64,000 nucleotides of DNA from Microbacterium hatanonis (GTDB taxonomy: Bacteria; Actinomycetota; Actinomycetes; Actinomycetales; Microbacteriaceae), in NCBI RefSeq assembly GCF_008017415.1, contig NZ_VRSV01000002.1, forward strand, positions 310,001 to 374,000. The letters are read 5' to 3'. Under the pieces are notes generated by a model that saw only the letters and a program-made list of their open reading frames with translations, was not told the DNA's origin and made no database searches. Numbering within the stretch: position 1 is the stretch's first letter; the number at the start of each line of letters is the position of its first letter. Positions 17,139 to 25,676 of the stretch are shown here, in pieces. Position numbers and translations under genes: made by a program.

Positions 17139-18877
17139 GACCAACACAGGGTGCGACCTTCGGAGGACGCTACGAACTGGACTCGCGGATCGCTATCGGC
17201 GGGATGGGCGAGGTCTGGGAAGCCACCGACCACGTCATCGGCCGTACGGTCGCGATCAAGATCCTCAAAGACGAGTACATGGGCGACCCGGGATTCCTCG
17301 AGCGCTTCCGCGCCGAGGCCCGTCACGCCGCACTCGTCAACCACGAGGGCATCGCGAGCGTCTTCGACTACGGCGAGGAGGACGGCAGCGCCTTCCTGGT
17401 GATGGAACTGGTGCCGGGCGAAGCCCTGTCCACCATCATCGAGCGCGAGGGCTCCCTCTCCACCGACAAGACCCTCGACATCGTCGCGCAGACGGCGTCG
17501 GCACTCCAGGCCGCCCACGCGGCGGGTCTCGTCCACCGCGACATCAAGCCGGGCAACCTCCTCATCACCCCCGACGGTCGCGTGAAGATCACCGACTTCG
17601 GCATCGCCCGCATCGCCGACCAGGTGCCGCTGACGGCGACCGGCCAGGTCATGGGCACCGTGCAGTACCTCTCGCCCGAGCAGGCCTCGGGTCACGCGGC
17701 GTCGCCCGCGACCGACATCTACTCGCTCGGCATCGTGGCGTACGAGGCCCTCGCCGGCAAGCGCCCGTTCACGGGTGAGTCGCAGGTCGCGATCGCGATG
17801 GCGCAGATCAACGAGACGCCGGCACCGCTTCCGCCGACCGTCGCCGTGCCGGTGCAGAACCTCGTCATGGCGATGATCGCGAAGAAGCCGGAGGAGCGCC
17901 CGGCATCCGCCGCAGCGGTCGCCCGCGCAGCATCCGCCCTGCGTCGCGGTGATCTCACCGCGGCCACCGCCGCCGTTCCCGCCATCGCGGGGGCCGCCGG
18001 CGCGGACGAGCTCACGCAGCTGCTCACCCCGGGGTCCGATACCTCCGCGGCGACGCGTCTGATGGCGGCGCCCGCGGTCGTCGACGTGGCTGACGACACG
18101 TTGACCGACGAGCCGAAGAAGAAGCGCAGCCCGTGGACGTGGCCGCTGGTCGCGCTCATCGTGCTGCTCGTGCTCGTCATCGGCGGCACGATCTTCGCGA
18201 TGGTCGTCAACAACGACCCCGCGCCCGATCCGTCCAATTCTTCCGCGACCCCGCCTCGTTCGCCGAGTCCGAGTCAGTCCAGTTCGTCGCCGACCCCGTC
18301 CCCCTCCGAGACGCGGGTCGACGTGAGCTCCCTGGGCCTCGTCGGACAGACGTGCGACGCGGCGCGAGGAATCCTCGAAGATGCCGGCCTCGTCGCCAAC
18401 TGCCAGCCGGGCAACGCCGCGACCAGCGAAGACCAGGTCGGCGTCGTCTACTCGGTGAACCCGACCGGCGGCGTCGCCGAGGGCGCGACGATCACGGTCA
18501 CCACCTACGCCGAGCAGACCCCCATGCCGACCCCGGGCAACCCCACGCTGCCGGCGTCGGTGACCCCGTCGAGCACGGCGACCGCGAACTGGACCGGCTA
18601 CAGCTGCCCGGCCGGCACGCCGACCGTCAGCGCCTACACGCTCACCGCGATCAACGGTGTGTTCGCGACCAACGGACAGTCGACCGCCGTCTTCGGTCCG
18701 AACGACCGGAACGCGCAGATCGAGGTCGCCAACGCGCCCGGTGAGACGCTCACGGTCAGCTACACGGTCACCTGCACGGGAAGCAACACGGAGCGCACCT
18801 CGGGATCGTCGGCGGAGGCCAACGCGCCGATCGCCGCGGCCAACACTCCGAGCCCGACCACGAGCTCCACTCCGTGA
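17135..18877 (+). CDS. pknA: Ser/Thr protein kinase with one PASTA domain (PknA-like)
   Basis: 580 residues. Kinase domain (about 1-270): glycine loop IGGMGEVWEA, Lys42 in VAIKIL, catalytic HRDIKPGN (Asp136), DFGIAR and the SPEQA activation-segment end. A linker leads to a membrane segment (about 332-355) and an external region with one PASTA domain (about 388-450, SLGLVGQTCDAARGILEDAG) plus a Thr/Ser-rich tail. Mycobacterial PknA lacks PASTA, so this is the longer form. ATGA overlap with pbpA. It regulates cell-wall growth together with PknB. Confidence 0.92.
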   Translation: MRPTQGATFGGRYELDSRIAIGGMGEVWEATDHVIGRTVAIKILKDEYMGDPGFLERFRAEARHAALVNHEGIASVFDYGEEDGSAFLVMELVPGEALSTIIEREGSLSTDKTLDIVAQTASALQAAHAAGLVHRDIKPGNLLITPDGRVKITDFGIARIADQVPLTATGQVMGTVQYLSPEQASGHAASPATDIYSLGIVAYEALAGKRPFTGESQVAIAMAQINETPAPLPPTVAVPVQNLVMAMIAKKPEERPASAAAVARAASALRRGDLTAATAAVPAIAGAAGADELTQLLTPGSDTSAATRLMAAPAVVDVADDTLTDEPKKKRSPWTWPLVALIVLLVLVIGGTIFAMVVNNDPAPDPSNSSATPPRSPSPSQSSSSPTPSPSETRVDVSSLGLVGQTCDAARGILEDAGLVANCQPGNAATSEDQVGVVYSVNPTGGVAEGATITVTTYAEQTPMPTPGNPTLPASVTPSSTATANWTGYSCPAGTPTVSAYTLTAINGVFATNGQSTAVFGPNDRNAQIEVANAPGETLTVSYTVTCTGSNTERTSGSSAEANAPIAAANTPSPTTSSTP

Positions 18878-20613
18878 CCTCGGAACCGCGCGTCCTCTCG
18901 GGGCGCTATCGCGTCGACGACCTCATCGGTCGCGGCGGGATGGCGACGGTCTATCGCGGATACGACCTGACCCTCGGACGCGCGGTCGCGATCAAGATCC
19001 TCAAGCGCGAGCTCGCCGAGAACGCGGCGTTCCGCACGCGGTTCCGCCTCGAGGCCCAGGCGGCCTCGCGCATGGCGCACCCGACGATCGTGCGCGTCTT
19101 CGATGCGGGCGAGGCCACCGAGGTCGGCGCCGACGGTCAGGCGCGACCCGTGCCGTACATCGTGATGGAGCTCGTCCACGGCTCGCTGCTGAAAGACGTC
19201 ATCGATGAGGGGCCGGTGTCGACCGCAGACGCCCTCCGCTACGTCGACGGCATCCTCGAGGCGCTCGAGTACTCGCACCGCGCCGGCGTCGTGCATCGAG
19301 ACATCAAGCCCGGCAACGTCATGATCACCGACGCCTCCGAAGAGCACAGCGCCGGGTCCACCACCGAAGCCGGCCGGGGCGAGGTCAAGGTCATGGACTT
19401 CGGCATCGCCCGCGCCGTGTCCGACTCGTCGTCGACCGTCGCCGAGACGACCGCGATCATCGGCACGGCCGCCTACTTCTCCCCCGAGCAGGCGAAGGGT
19501 GAGCCGGTCGACGCCCGCGCCGACCTCTACTCGGCGGGCGTCGTGCTGTACGAGCTGCTCACCGGGCGCCCGCCCTTCCGTGGCGACACCCCGGTGGCCG
19601 TCGCCTACCAGCACGTCAGCGAGACCCCGGTGCCACCGTCCGAGCTGAACGAGTCGGTGCCCCGCGGTCTCGACGCCGTGGTGCTCCGGGCACTGGCGAA
19701 GGACCCCTTCCAGCGATACCCGGATGCGGCGGCCTTCCGCGAGGCGCTCGACGCCGCGGTCGGCGGCAAGGCCCCCACGAAACGACAGCTCGGCGCACTG
19801 ACGAGCGAGCTGTACGGACCGAACCCGCGACAGGCCGCGGAGACGGCCAGGTCGCTCCGGCAGCTCAGCACCGACACCACGATGCGTCGCACCCAGGCCG
19901 GTCCTCCGGTCGCGTGGGTGTGGGCGGGTGTCGCGCTGCTCGCGGTGCTCCTCGTCTCGGTGCTCTTCTGGGTGCTCTCCATCCGGCCGGCCGACGAGGT
20001 TCCGAGCAACGCCCGTGTCGTGCCCGACATCGCCGACATGGCGTACGACCGAGCCGAAGACGTGCTCGCCGAGAACGATCTGCGCGCGTCCCGCGTGAAC
20101 GAACCGAGCGACTCCGTGACGGAGGGCAACGTCATCCGCACCGACCCCGGGTCGGGGGAGTCCGTCAGCCCGCAGCAGTTGATCACGGTCTACGTCTCAC
20201 AGGGCGAAGCCACCTCGACCGTCCCGACTCTCGAGGGAATCTCCGAAGACGCGGCGCGCGGCGCTCTCGCCGAGGCCGGACTCACGATCGGCACGATCAC
20301 GCAGCGCAATGACCCCGGAGCGGCGGCGGGCACGGTGCTCGAGGCCGACCAGGTCGCCGGCGCGAAGGTCGGAGTCGGCAGCACGGTCAACCTCGTCGTA
20401 GCCAGCGGCCGCGTGGTGATCGTCGACTACACGGGCTACACGGTCGACGCGGCGACCCGTCTGCTCGAGAGCGCCGACATCGGTCTGACGGTCCTGACCG
20501 AGCAGGACCCCGGTTGCCCGACGACGAACCCGCCGACCGTGCGCACGCAGTCGCTCGCTCCGGGCGAGGTGCCGGTGCGTTCGGAGATCGTGCTGATCAG
20601 CTGCTCCGGCTGA
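18874..20613 (+). CDS. pknB: Ser/Thr protein kinase with three PASTA domains (PknB)
   Basis: 579 residues. Kinase domain with IGRGGMATVYRG, Lys41 in VAIKILK, HRDIKPGN (Asp143), DFGIAR and SPEQA. One membrane segment lies at about 347-370, followed by three PASTA repeats that should sense muropeptides or lipid II outside the cell. Start is GTG in a GTGA overlap with the pknA stop. It is the last gene of the operon and converges on the amidotransferase, whose stop overlaps its 3' end by 17 nt. Confidence 0.94.
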   Translation: MTSEPRVLSGRYRVDDLIGRGGMATVYRGYDLTLGRAVAIKILKRELAENAAFRTRFRLEAQAASRMAHPTIVRVFDAGEATEVGADGQARPVPYIVMELVHGSLLKDVIDEGPVSTADALRYVDGILEALEYSHRAGVVHRDIKPGNVMITDASEEHSAGSTTEAGRGEVKVMDFGIARAVSDSSSTVAETTAIIGTAAYFSPEQAKGEPVDARADLYSAGVVLYELLTGRPPFRGDTPVAVAYQHVSETPVPPSELNESVPRGLDAVVLRALAKDPFQRYPDAAAFREALDAAVGGKAPTKRQLGALTSELYGPNPRQAAETARSLRQLSTDTTMRRTQAGPPVAWVWAGVALLAVLLVSVLFWVLSIRPADEVPSNARVVPDIADMAYDRAEDVLAENDLRASRVNEPSDSVTEGNVIRTDPGSGESVSPQQLITVYVSQGEATSTVPTLEGISEDAARGALAEAGLTIGTITQRNDPGAAAGTVLEADQVAGAKVGVGSTVNLVVASGRVVIVDYTGYTVDAATRLLESADIGLTVLTEQDPGCPTTNPPTVRTQSLAPGEVPVRSEIVLISCSG

Positions 20614-21259
20614 CTTCCCGCTGAGCGGAGTCGGAACGACGCGGTCGCAGCATCCGCCCTCGCTCCGCGGCCCCCGGGCTGCCGGCTGCTTCCAGCCAGT
20701 TGCCGAGCAGGCGGTGTCCGCCCTCGGTGAGGATGCTCTCGGGGTGGAACTGCACGCCCCACATCGGCAGGGTGCGGTGGGCGAGGGCCATCACGACACC
20801 CGACTCGGTGCGAGCGGTCACGACGATCTCGCTCGGGAGCGAGACCTCGTCGACGGCGAGGGAGTGATACCTCGTCGCGGTGAACGGGTCGGGGAGTCCG
20901 GCGAACAGGATGCTGTCGTCGTGCCGCACGTCGGAGGTCATCCCGTGCATGAGCTCGGGGGCGTGGACGACCCGTCCGCCGTAAGCGGCACCGATCGCCT
21001 GATGCCCGAGGCACACGCCGAGCAGCGGCAGGCGGCGTTCGGCGGCTTCCGCGACGACGGCGATCGACGCGCCGGCATCGGCAGGATCACCCGGCCCCGG
21101 AGAGACCAGCACCGCATCGTGGTGCGAGAGCTCCACCGCCGGATCGATCGCGTCGGCCTCGACCATCGTGACGATCGCACCCAGTTCGGCCAGGTAGTCG
21201 ACGAGGGTGTGGACGAAACTGTCGTGGTTGTCGACGACGAGGACGCGCAGCGCGCTCAC
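20597..21259 (-). CDS. pabA: Glutamine amidotransferase, TrpG/PabA family
   Basis: 220 residues. Class I amidotransferase: VVDNHDSFVHTLVDYL start, oxyanion PGPGDP, nucleophile Cys in LGVCLGHQAIG, and the His/Glu pair in WGVQFHPESIL. It releases ammonia from glutamine for anthranilate or aminodeoxychorismate synthesis. In actinobacteria this oriC-proximal copy next to pknB is annotated either trpG or pabA, and no partner subunit is nearby to decide. GTG start overlaps the stop of the small membrane gene (GTGA). Its 3' end overlaps pknB. Confidence 0.88.
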   Translation of the reverse strand: MSALRVLVVDNHDSFVHTLVDYLAELGAIVTMVEADAIDPAVELSHHDAVLVSPGPGDPADAGASIAVVAEAAERRLPLLGVCLGHQAIGAAYGGRVVHAPELMHGMTSDVRHDDSILFAGLPDPFTATRYHSLAVDEVSLPSEIVVTARTESGVVMALAHRTLPMWGVQFHPESILTEGGHRLLGNWLEAAGSPGAAERGRMLRPRRSDSAQREVSRSS

Positions 21260-21411
21260 CCGAAGGTGGGATCCTGCGGATTGACGAACGAGCTCACCCA
21301 CGGGAACGCGTAGAAGAAGAGCCCGTACAGCGCCGCAGCGATCAGGATCAGGAGGATGAACAACCGCACGAACCACGGCCCGGGCAGCACCCGCCACAAT
21401 GCGCCGTACAT
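21256..21411 (-). CDS. Small single-pass membrane protein
   Basis: 51 residues, MYGALWRVLPGPWFVRLFIL followed by a hydrophobic helix (about 15-40) and a polar tail ending DPTFG. It is locked into the operon by overlaps on both sides: its ATG shares a base with the sortase stop (TGATG) and its stop overlaps the amidotransferase start. This kind of gene is expected between sortase and pabA in actinobacterial pkn clusters, but its function is unknown to me. It may act with the sortase or in division. Confidence 0.8.
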   Translation of the reverse strand: MYGALWRVLPGPWFVRLFILLILIAAALYGLFFYAFPWVSSFVNPQDPTFG

Positions 21412-22211
21412 CAGACCACCGCTTCCGTGAGTGAGGCGGGCGGTGTGCCGTCCGCCCTCGGGGTGAAGGATTCGAAGAGCCCGTATCCGACGATGCGCTC
21501 GGCGAGCGAGAACATCGGGCTGCAGCTGGTCAGCGTGATGTATCGCTCACCGGTCGGCACGTCGGGAGCCTGCGGCACGTCGAGCAGCACGTCGACCTCG
21601 GTGGGCTTCACGTACTGCAGGGTGCGAAAGCGGTAGGTGTACCACCCCGCCTGCGTCTCGATCACGATCGCGTCGCCGACGTGCAGCTCCGCGAGGCGGT
21701 TGAACGGCGCGCCGTACGTCGTACGGTGCGCGGCGACGGCGAAGTTGCCGACCTCGCCCGGCATGGCGGCATCCGTGTAGTGCCCGATGCGGTCGGTGTC
21801 GAGCGTGCGAGCACGGGTGGTTCCGCCGGCGATCTCGCGGGAGTAGTCCGCGCCGAAGCGGGGGATGTACATCACGGCGAATGTCTCGGCGTCGGCCGGC
21901 TGCGGCAGGATCGGCGGTTCGGCCGTGGCGGGCTCCGCCTCCGGCGCCGACGGATCGGCGATCGGGGGGGCCGGGTCGTACTCCTGCGCCCAGCTCTGAG
22001 AGAGCTCTTGGCTGGCCGCATTCGCCTGCGCGCCGGTGATCACGTCACCGATCCACATCTGCCACGCGACGTAGAGGAAGATGATCACCCCGGCGGTCAT
22101 CAGCAGTTCGCCGATGACACCGATGACCGAGACCCGACGACGGCGCTTCGGAGGCGGCGTCGCGCGACGCTCGCGGCGCGTGGCCGGTGGGGCGTCTTCA
22201 AGGGTCTGCAC
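21411..22211 (-). CDS. srtE: Class E sortase
   Basis: 266 residues. A basic cytoplasmic N-terminus and one membrane segment (about 35-55) precede a Pro/Ala-rich linker and the sortase barrel. Active-site residues: His in FAVAAHRTTYG, Cys in YITLTSCSP and Arg in SLAERIVGYG. Class E enzymes attach LAxTG-type proteins to the wall in high-GC Gram-positives. I chose the GTG at 22211, with GGGAG 9 nt upstream, over longer readings lacking a site. It is the first gene of a sortase-small membrane protein-pabA operon. Confidence 0.9.
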   Translation of the reverse strand: MQTLEDAPPATRRERRATPPPKRRRRVSVIGVIGELLMTAGVIIFLYVAWQMWIGDVITGAQANAASQELSQSWAQEYDPAPPIADPSAPEAEPATAEPPILPQPADAETFAVMYIPRFGADYSREIAGGTTRARTLDTDRIGHYTDAAMPGEVGNFAVAAHRTTYGAPFNRLAELHVGDAIVIETQAGWYTYRFRTLQYVKPTEVDVLLDVPQAPDVPTGERYITLTSCSPMFSLAERIVGYGLFESFTPRADGTPPASLTEAVV

Positions 22212-22264
22212 GCAGGGATTCTCCCACACCGGGATGAATGGCACCGTGGAGTTAGACTGACGGC

Positions 22265-22504
22265 ATGGCACGAACCACGAGTGGCGAAGACCCGATCGCC
22301 GAGCGCAGTGAGAGCGAAGCCGCACCGAATCCGGTGTGGTTCAAGCCCGTCATGATCGGGCTCATGCTCGTCGGGCTGGTCTGGGTTCTCTTCTTCTACC
22401 TGAGCAACATGCAGTACCCGATCCCAGGGATCGGCGCATGGAACCTCGTCATCGGCTTCGGAATCGCGTTCATCGGGTTCCTCATGACGACCCGCTGGCG
22501 CTGA
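22265..22504 (+). CDS. crgA: Cell division protein CrgA
   Basis: 79 residues. Polar N-terminus, then two membrane segments (VMIGLMLVGLVWVLFFYL and LVIGFGIAFIGFLM) separated by the short loop with PIPGIGAWN that marks CrgA. It is an actinobacterial division protein that binds FtsZ and septal synthases. It is divergent from the sortase; TAGACT at 22253-22258 ends 6 nt before the ATG, so the mRNA may be leaderless. Confidence 0.94.
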   Translation: MARTTSGEDPIAERSESEAAPNPVWFKPVMIGLMLVGLVWVLFFYLSNMQYPIPGIGAWNLVIGFGIAFIGFLMTTRWR

Positions 22505-22527
22505 CACACCGAATTACACCGGTGTGA

Positions 22528-22549
22528 TTCATCCCCAGGTGTGGATGAA
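22528..22549. terminator. Hairpin between crgA and the rhomboid gene
   Basis: TTCATCC/GGATGAA 7-bp stem with an 8-nt loop in the 60-nt gap between two convergent genes; a weak bidirectional terminator. Confidence 0.4.
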
Positions 22550-22551
22550 AC

Positions 22552-22560
22552 TGTGGATAA
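22552..22560 (-). promoter_or_regulatory. Isolated perfect DnaA box
   Basis: TTATCCACA on the minus strand, 17 kb from oriC, in the gap between crgA and the rhomboid gene. It matches the consensus at all nine positions. Confidence 0.5.
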
Positions 22561-22564
22561 CTTC

Positions 22565-23488
22565 TCAGCCGACCAATGACGGCACGGCGAGGAGACCGAC
22601 GAGCACGACGCTGACGGCGACGAGCGCCCCGATCTGCAAGGGTCGCTGTTTGGCTGCTCGCGTTCTCGCGTAGACGAATCCGACCAGTGCTCCGACCACC
22701 AGGCCGCCGAGGTGCGCCTGCCAGGAGATGCCGACGGCGTTCAGTGCCGCGACGAAGGACCCCGAACCGATCGAGTTGATCAGGGCGAGCACGAACGGGA
22801 ACGCGAAGTTGATGCCGATCAGCACCGCGATCACGCGGATGTCGGCCCCGATGTGGCGCCCGATGACGAGCAGCGCACCGAACAGCCCGAAGATGGCTCC
22901 CGAAGCGCCGACGACACTGGTCAGCGGCGCGAGCAGTGTCACGGCTACAGAGCCGCCCAGCGCACTGATCAGGTAGAGCGCGAGGAAACGCCCCTTACCC
23001 AGCAGCGGTTCCAGACTCCGGCCGAGGATCCAGAGCGTGAACATGTTGAGGGCCAGGTGCAGGAAGCTCGCGTGCGCGAGCGCCGCGGTGAGCACCCGCC
23101 ACGGCTGGAAGGGGTATCCGGGCGAGACGAACCCGCTGTTGAACACCAGCATCGACTGGATCACCGGACCGTAGCCCGGGATGAGCGTCAGGATGTAGAA
23201 CAGCGCGGTGATCGCGATGATCGCGAGGGTGACCACGGGGCGTCCGCTCGACACGGCGGCGAGGGCCTGCGGCCTCCGCGCCCAGCGACGCTCGGCCTTC
23301 CGCTGCACGGGAGTCCGCGCCTTCCGCTGCTCCGCCATGCACTCGGGGCAGATCACCCCGACAGCACCCTGCGTCTGGCATTCGGGGCAGATCGTGCGCA
23401 TGCACCGCTGGCAGAGCACGAAGCTCTGCCGGTCGGGGTGCCGGTAGCAGAAGTTGTCGCGGTTGCGACGGAACTCGTCCGTAGTCAC
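22565..23488 (-). CDS. Rhomboid family intramembrane serine protease
   Basis: 307 residues. N-terminal zinc-ribbon-like region with CxxH/CxxC pairs (FCYRHPDRQSFVLCQRC, ICPECQTQG, ICPECM), then six to seven membrane segments. The catalytic Ser is in VGASGAIFG, the catalytic His in WQAHLGGLVVG, and HLALNMFTLW gives the conserved His-Asn of segment 2. It cleaves membrane proteins within the bilayer; substrates are unknown. GTG start 10 nt after the cyclophilin stop, so the two are likely co-transcribed. Confidence 0.93.
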   Translation of the reverse strand: MTTDEFRRNRDNFCYRHPDRQSFVLCQRCMRTICPECQTQGAVGVICPECMAEQRKARTPVQRKAERRWARRPQALAAVSSGRPVVTLAIIAITALFYILTLIPGYGPVIQSMLVFNSGFVSPGYPFQPWRVLTAALAHASFLHLALNMFTLWILGRSLEPLLGKGRFLALYLISALGGSVAVTLLAPLTSVVGASGAIFGLFGALLVIGRHIGADIRVIAVLIGINFAFPFVLALINSIGSGSFVAALNAVGISWQAHLGGLVVGALVGFVYARTRAAKQRPLQIGALVAVSVVLVGLLAVPSLVG

Positions 23489-23498
23489 CGGTGTGCGA

Positions 23499-24056
23499 TC
23501 AGACGGAGACGACGTCGATCGACGAGATCACGACGGGCTCGACCGGCCGGTCGCCGGCGCCGGTCGGCACCGCGGCGATCGCGTCGACGACGGCCTTCGA
23601 GGAGTCGTCGGCGACCTCGCCGAAGATGGTGTGCTTGCCCTGAAGCCACGGGGTCGGGTCGGTCGTGATGAAGAACTGCGAGCCGTTGGTTCCCTCGGCC
23701 TTGCCGGTGATGGCGTTCCGGCGCAGGCCGGCGTTGGCCATCGCGAGCTTGTAGGGAGCGGCGAAGTCGAGCTCGGGGCTGATCTCGTCGTCGAAGTTGT
23801 ACCCCGGGCCGCCGATGCCCTGTCCGAGCGGGTCGCCGCCCTGGATCATGAAGTTGGGGATGATGCGGTGGAAGATCACATCGGAGTAGAGCGCGCCTTC
23901 GCCGGGCTTGCCGGTGGCCGGGTCGGTCCACGCCTGTGACCCGTCGGAGAGTCCCACGAAGTTCTGCACCGTGCGGGGTGCCTGGTCTCCGAAGAGGTTC
24001 ACGACGATGTCGCCGTGGTTGGTGTGGATGGTCGCAACCGCGCTGTGGATAGGCAT
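23499..24056 (-). CDS. ppiA: Peptidyl-prolyl cis-trans isomerase (cyclophilin)
   Basis: 185 residues, cytoplasmic (no signal peptide). Cyclophilin core with the active Arg/Phe block FHRIIPNFMIQGGDP, then GTNGSQFFITT and the Trp-containing LQGKHTIFGEV. It catalyses proline isomerisation during folding and sits in the conserved pkn-crgA neighbourhood as in mycobacteria. A TATAAC -10-like hexamer lies about 20 nt before the ATG. Confidence 0.95.
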   Translation of the reverse strand: MPIHSAVATIHTNHGDIVVNLFGDQAPRTVQNFVGLSDGSQAWTDPATGKPGEGALYSDVIFHRIIPNFMIQGGDPLGQGIGGPGYNFDDEISPELDFAAPYKLAMANAGLRRNAITGKAEGTNGSQFFITTDPTPWLQGKHTIFGEVADDSSKAVVDAIAAVPTGAGDRPVEPVVISSIDVVSV

Positions 24057-24157
24057 GGGTACATTCTCGCAGAGTTATAAGCAAGCCCCTCCGCCCGGAG
24101 AAGCCCGCTTCTGGCAGTATGGGTGCATACGTCCCATCTATCCGGGAGGGCATCATC

Positions 24158-24739
24158 GTGAGCCTCAGCCGTAAGCGCAAAAAGCAACTCCGCAAGCTTC
24201 AGGATCAGGCATCGAAGCTGTGGGAATCGCAGCAGGTCCTCGTCGGGGAGAGCGCGCACGTCGCGCGTGAAGCCGGACGCCAGTTGGGTTACTTCGGCCG
24301 CGAGCAGGTCGTACCCACCGTGCAGGACTCGTACCAGAAGTACGCCGCTCCCTATGTCGACCGCAGCGTCGACTACTCCAAGCACGTGCTGTCCGACAAG
24401 GTCGTGCCGGCCGCCGGCGCCGTCGTCGGATCCGCGCTGTCGGTGTGGGACGCCGCACACGACACCCGTGACCGCATCGCCAAGGGCCGCGGTCTCGAGC
24501 TCCCCGACGCGAAGAAGTACGCCAAGCGCGCCGACAAGTACGGCAAGAAGGCGACGCGGAAGCTCTCGAAGAAGCTCTCCGTTCAGCCCCGCCACGACGG
24601 CATCAGCGCCGGTGGCGTGATCGCCATCATCCTCGGCGTCGCCGCCGCCGTGGGCGTGGCCTATGCCGCGTGGCAGACGCTGCGCGCCGACGACGAGCTG
24701 TGGGTGGCCGACGACCCGCTGCGCGCCCCCGACGCGTGA
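24158..24739 (+). CDS. Conserved protein with C-terminal membrane anchor
   Basis: 193 residues, very basic. The N-terminus is a Lys/Arg-rich helix (SRKRKKQLRKLQDQASKLWE); the middle is amphipathic helical and Lys-rich, and one membrane segment (about 155-178, GGVIAIILGVAAAVGVAYAA) is followed by a short acidic tail. The GTG start at 24158 has GGGAGGG 7 nt upstream. It overlaps the next gene (GTGA). I do not recognise a function; helical repeats and a tail anchor suggest a structural or envelope-associated role. Confidence 0.75.
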   Translation: MSLSRKRKKQLRKLQDQASKLWESQQVLVGESAHVAREAGRQLGYFGREQVVPTVQDSYQKYAAPYVDRSVDYSKHVLSDKVVPAAGAVVGSALSVWDAAHDTRDRIAKGRGLELPDAKKYAKRADKYGKKATRKLSKKLSVQPRHDGISAGGVIAIILGVAAAVGVAYAAWQTLRADDELWVADDPLRAPDA

Positions 24740-25218
24740 CGCCGGATCCCACGGAGCGCGTGCGCTCAGCCGCCGCCGAGCGAGGGCTCGACATCGAGGT
24801 GCGAGAGCGCCCCGCGGCTCACAGCCTCGTCGATGCCGCCGCGCTCCTGGGGATCCGTCCCGCTGACATCGTCAAGACCCTCGTCGTGAAACGGTCGGAC
24901 GACACTTTCCTGTTCGCCCTCGTGCCCGGGGATCGCGCTATCTCCTGGCCGAAGCTGCGTGCGGTCGTCGGTGTCAACAAACTCCGCCTGCCGGAGCCGG
25001 AGATCGCCCTCGCGGCGACCGGTTACGAGCGCGGAACGATCGTTCCCATCGGCAGCTCCACCGATTGGCCGATCTTCGCCGATGAGCGCATCGTGGGCAC
25101 CCGGATCGCCATGGGAGCCGGTGCCCACGGGTTCAGTCTGTTCGTCGACGCCGACGCTCTCATCGAGGCGTATGGCGCGACCGTCGCCGACATCTCCGGC
25201 GAACTTCCGGCGTCCTAG
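24736..25218 (+). CDS. YbaK/EbsC family aminoacyl-tRNA deacylase
   Basis: 160 residues. Family marks: the conserved Lys in DIVKTLVVK, LVPGDRAISWPKLRAVVGVN and the closing GAGAHGFSLFVDADAL. These proteins remove mischarged Cys or Ala from tRNA-Pro in trans. GTG start overlaps the stop of the upstream gene, so the two form an operon. Convergent with the NUDIX gene, with a 4-nt overlap at the 3' ends. Confidence 0.9.
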   Translation: MTPDPTERVRSAAAERGLDIEVRERPAAHSLVDAAALLGIRPADIVKTLVVKRSDDTFLFALVPGDRAISWPKLRAVVGVNKLRLPEPEIALAATGYERGTIVPIGSSTDWPIFADERIVGTRIAMGAGAHGFSLFVDADALIEAYGATVADISGELPAS

Positions 25219-25637
25219 CGACCGGCCATCTTGAGCGCGATCTCGACGAGCTTGACCTTCTGCAGGTGACGCACGTCCGGTAGGGCGAACCATGCTGCGC
25301 GATCGGTGGAACCGTCGAGCTCGTTGCGCAGGCGCCCGCCCACGATGTGCGCGCGATACACGATCCGCAGCGTGTGCAGCGGACCGGGGGCATCGGCCGT
25401 CAGCCGGCTCGACGCCGGGATCACGCGCGAATGAATGCCCAGCAGGCCGTCGACCGAGACCCGGTAGCCGGTCTCTTCACGCACCTCGCGGCGCACGGCG
25501 TGCTCGGGGTCTTCGCCCGGTTCGAGCCCTCCGCCGGGGAGCGTCCACGCCGCGCGGCGACCCTCGTTCCAGTGTGCGAGCAGCATCCGATCGTCGGCGT
25601 CGACGACGACAGCGTATGCGGCGACCCTGGTATCCAT
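25215..25637 (-). CDS. NUDIX hydrolase
   Basis: 140 residues. The NUDIX box starts at GGGLEPGED and ends REVREETGY with all catalytic Glu residues. It hydrolyses a nucleoside diphosphate linked to another moiety; the substrate is open. The ATG at 25637 (MDTRVAAYAVVVD) is chosen because it begins the first strand of the fold. It is divergent from the TetR gene, with 39 nt between starts. Confidence 0.9.
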   Translation of the reverse strand: MDTRVAAYAVVVDADDRMLLAHWNEGRRAAWTLPGGGLEPGEDPEHAVRREVREETGYRVSVDGLLGIHSRVIPASSRLTADAPGPLHTLRIVYRAHIVGGRLRNELDGSTDRAAWFALPDVRHLQKVKLVEIALKMAGR

Positions 25638-25676
25638 CCGACCCAGACTACTCAGGCTCGTAAGCTGGCGAGTGTG

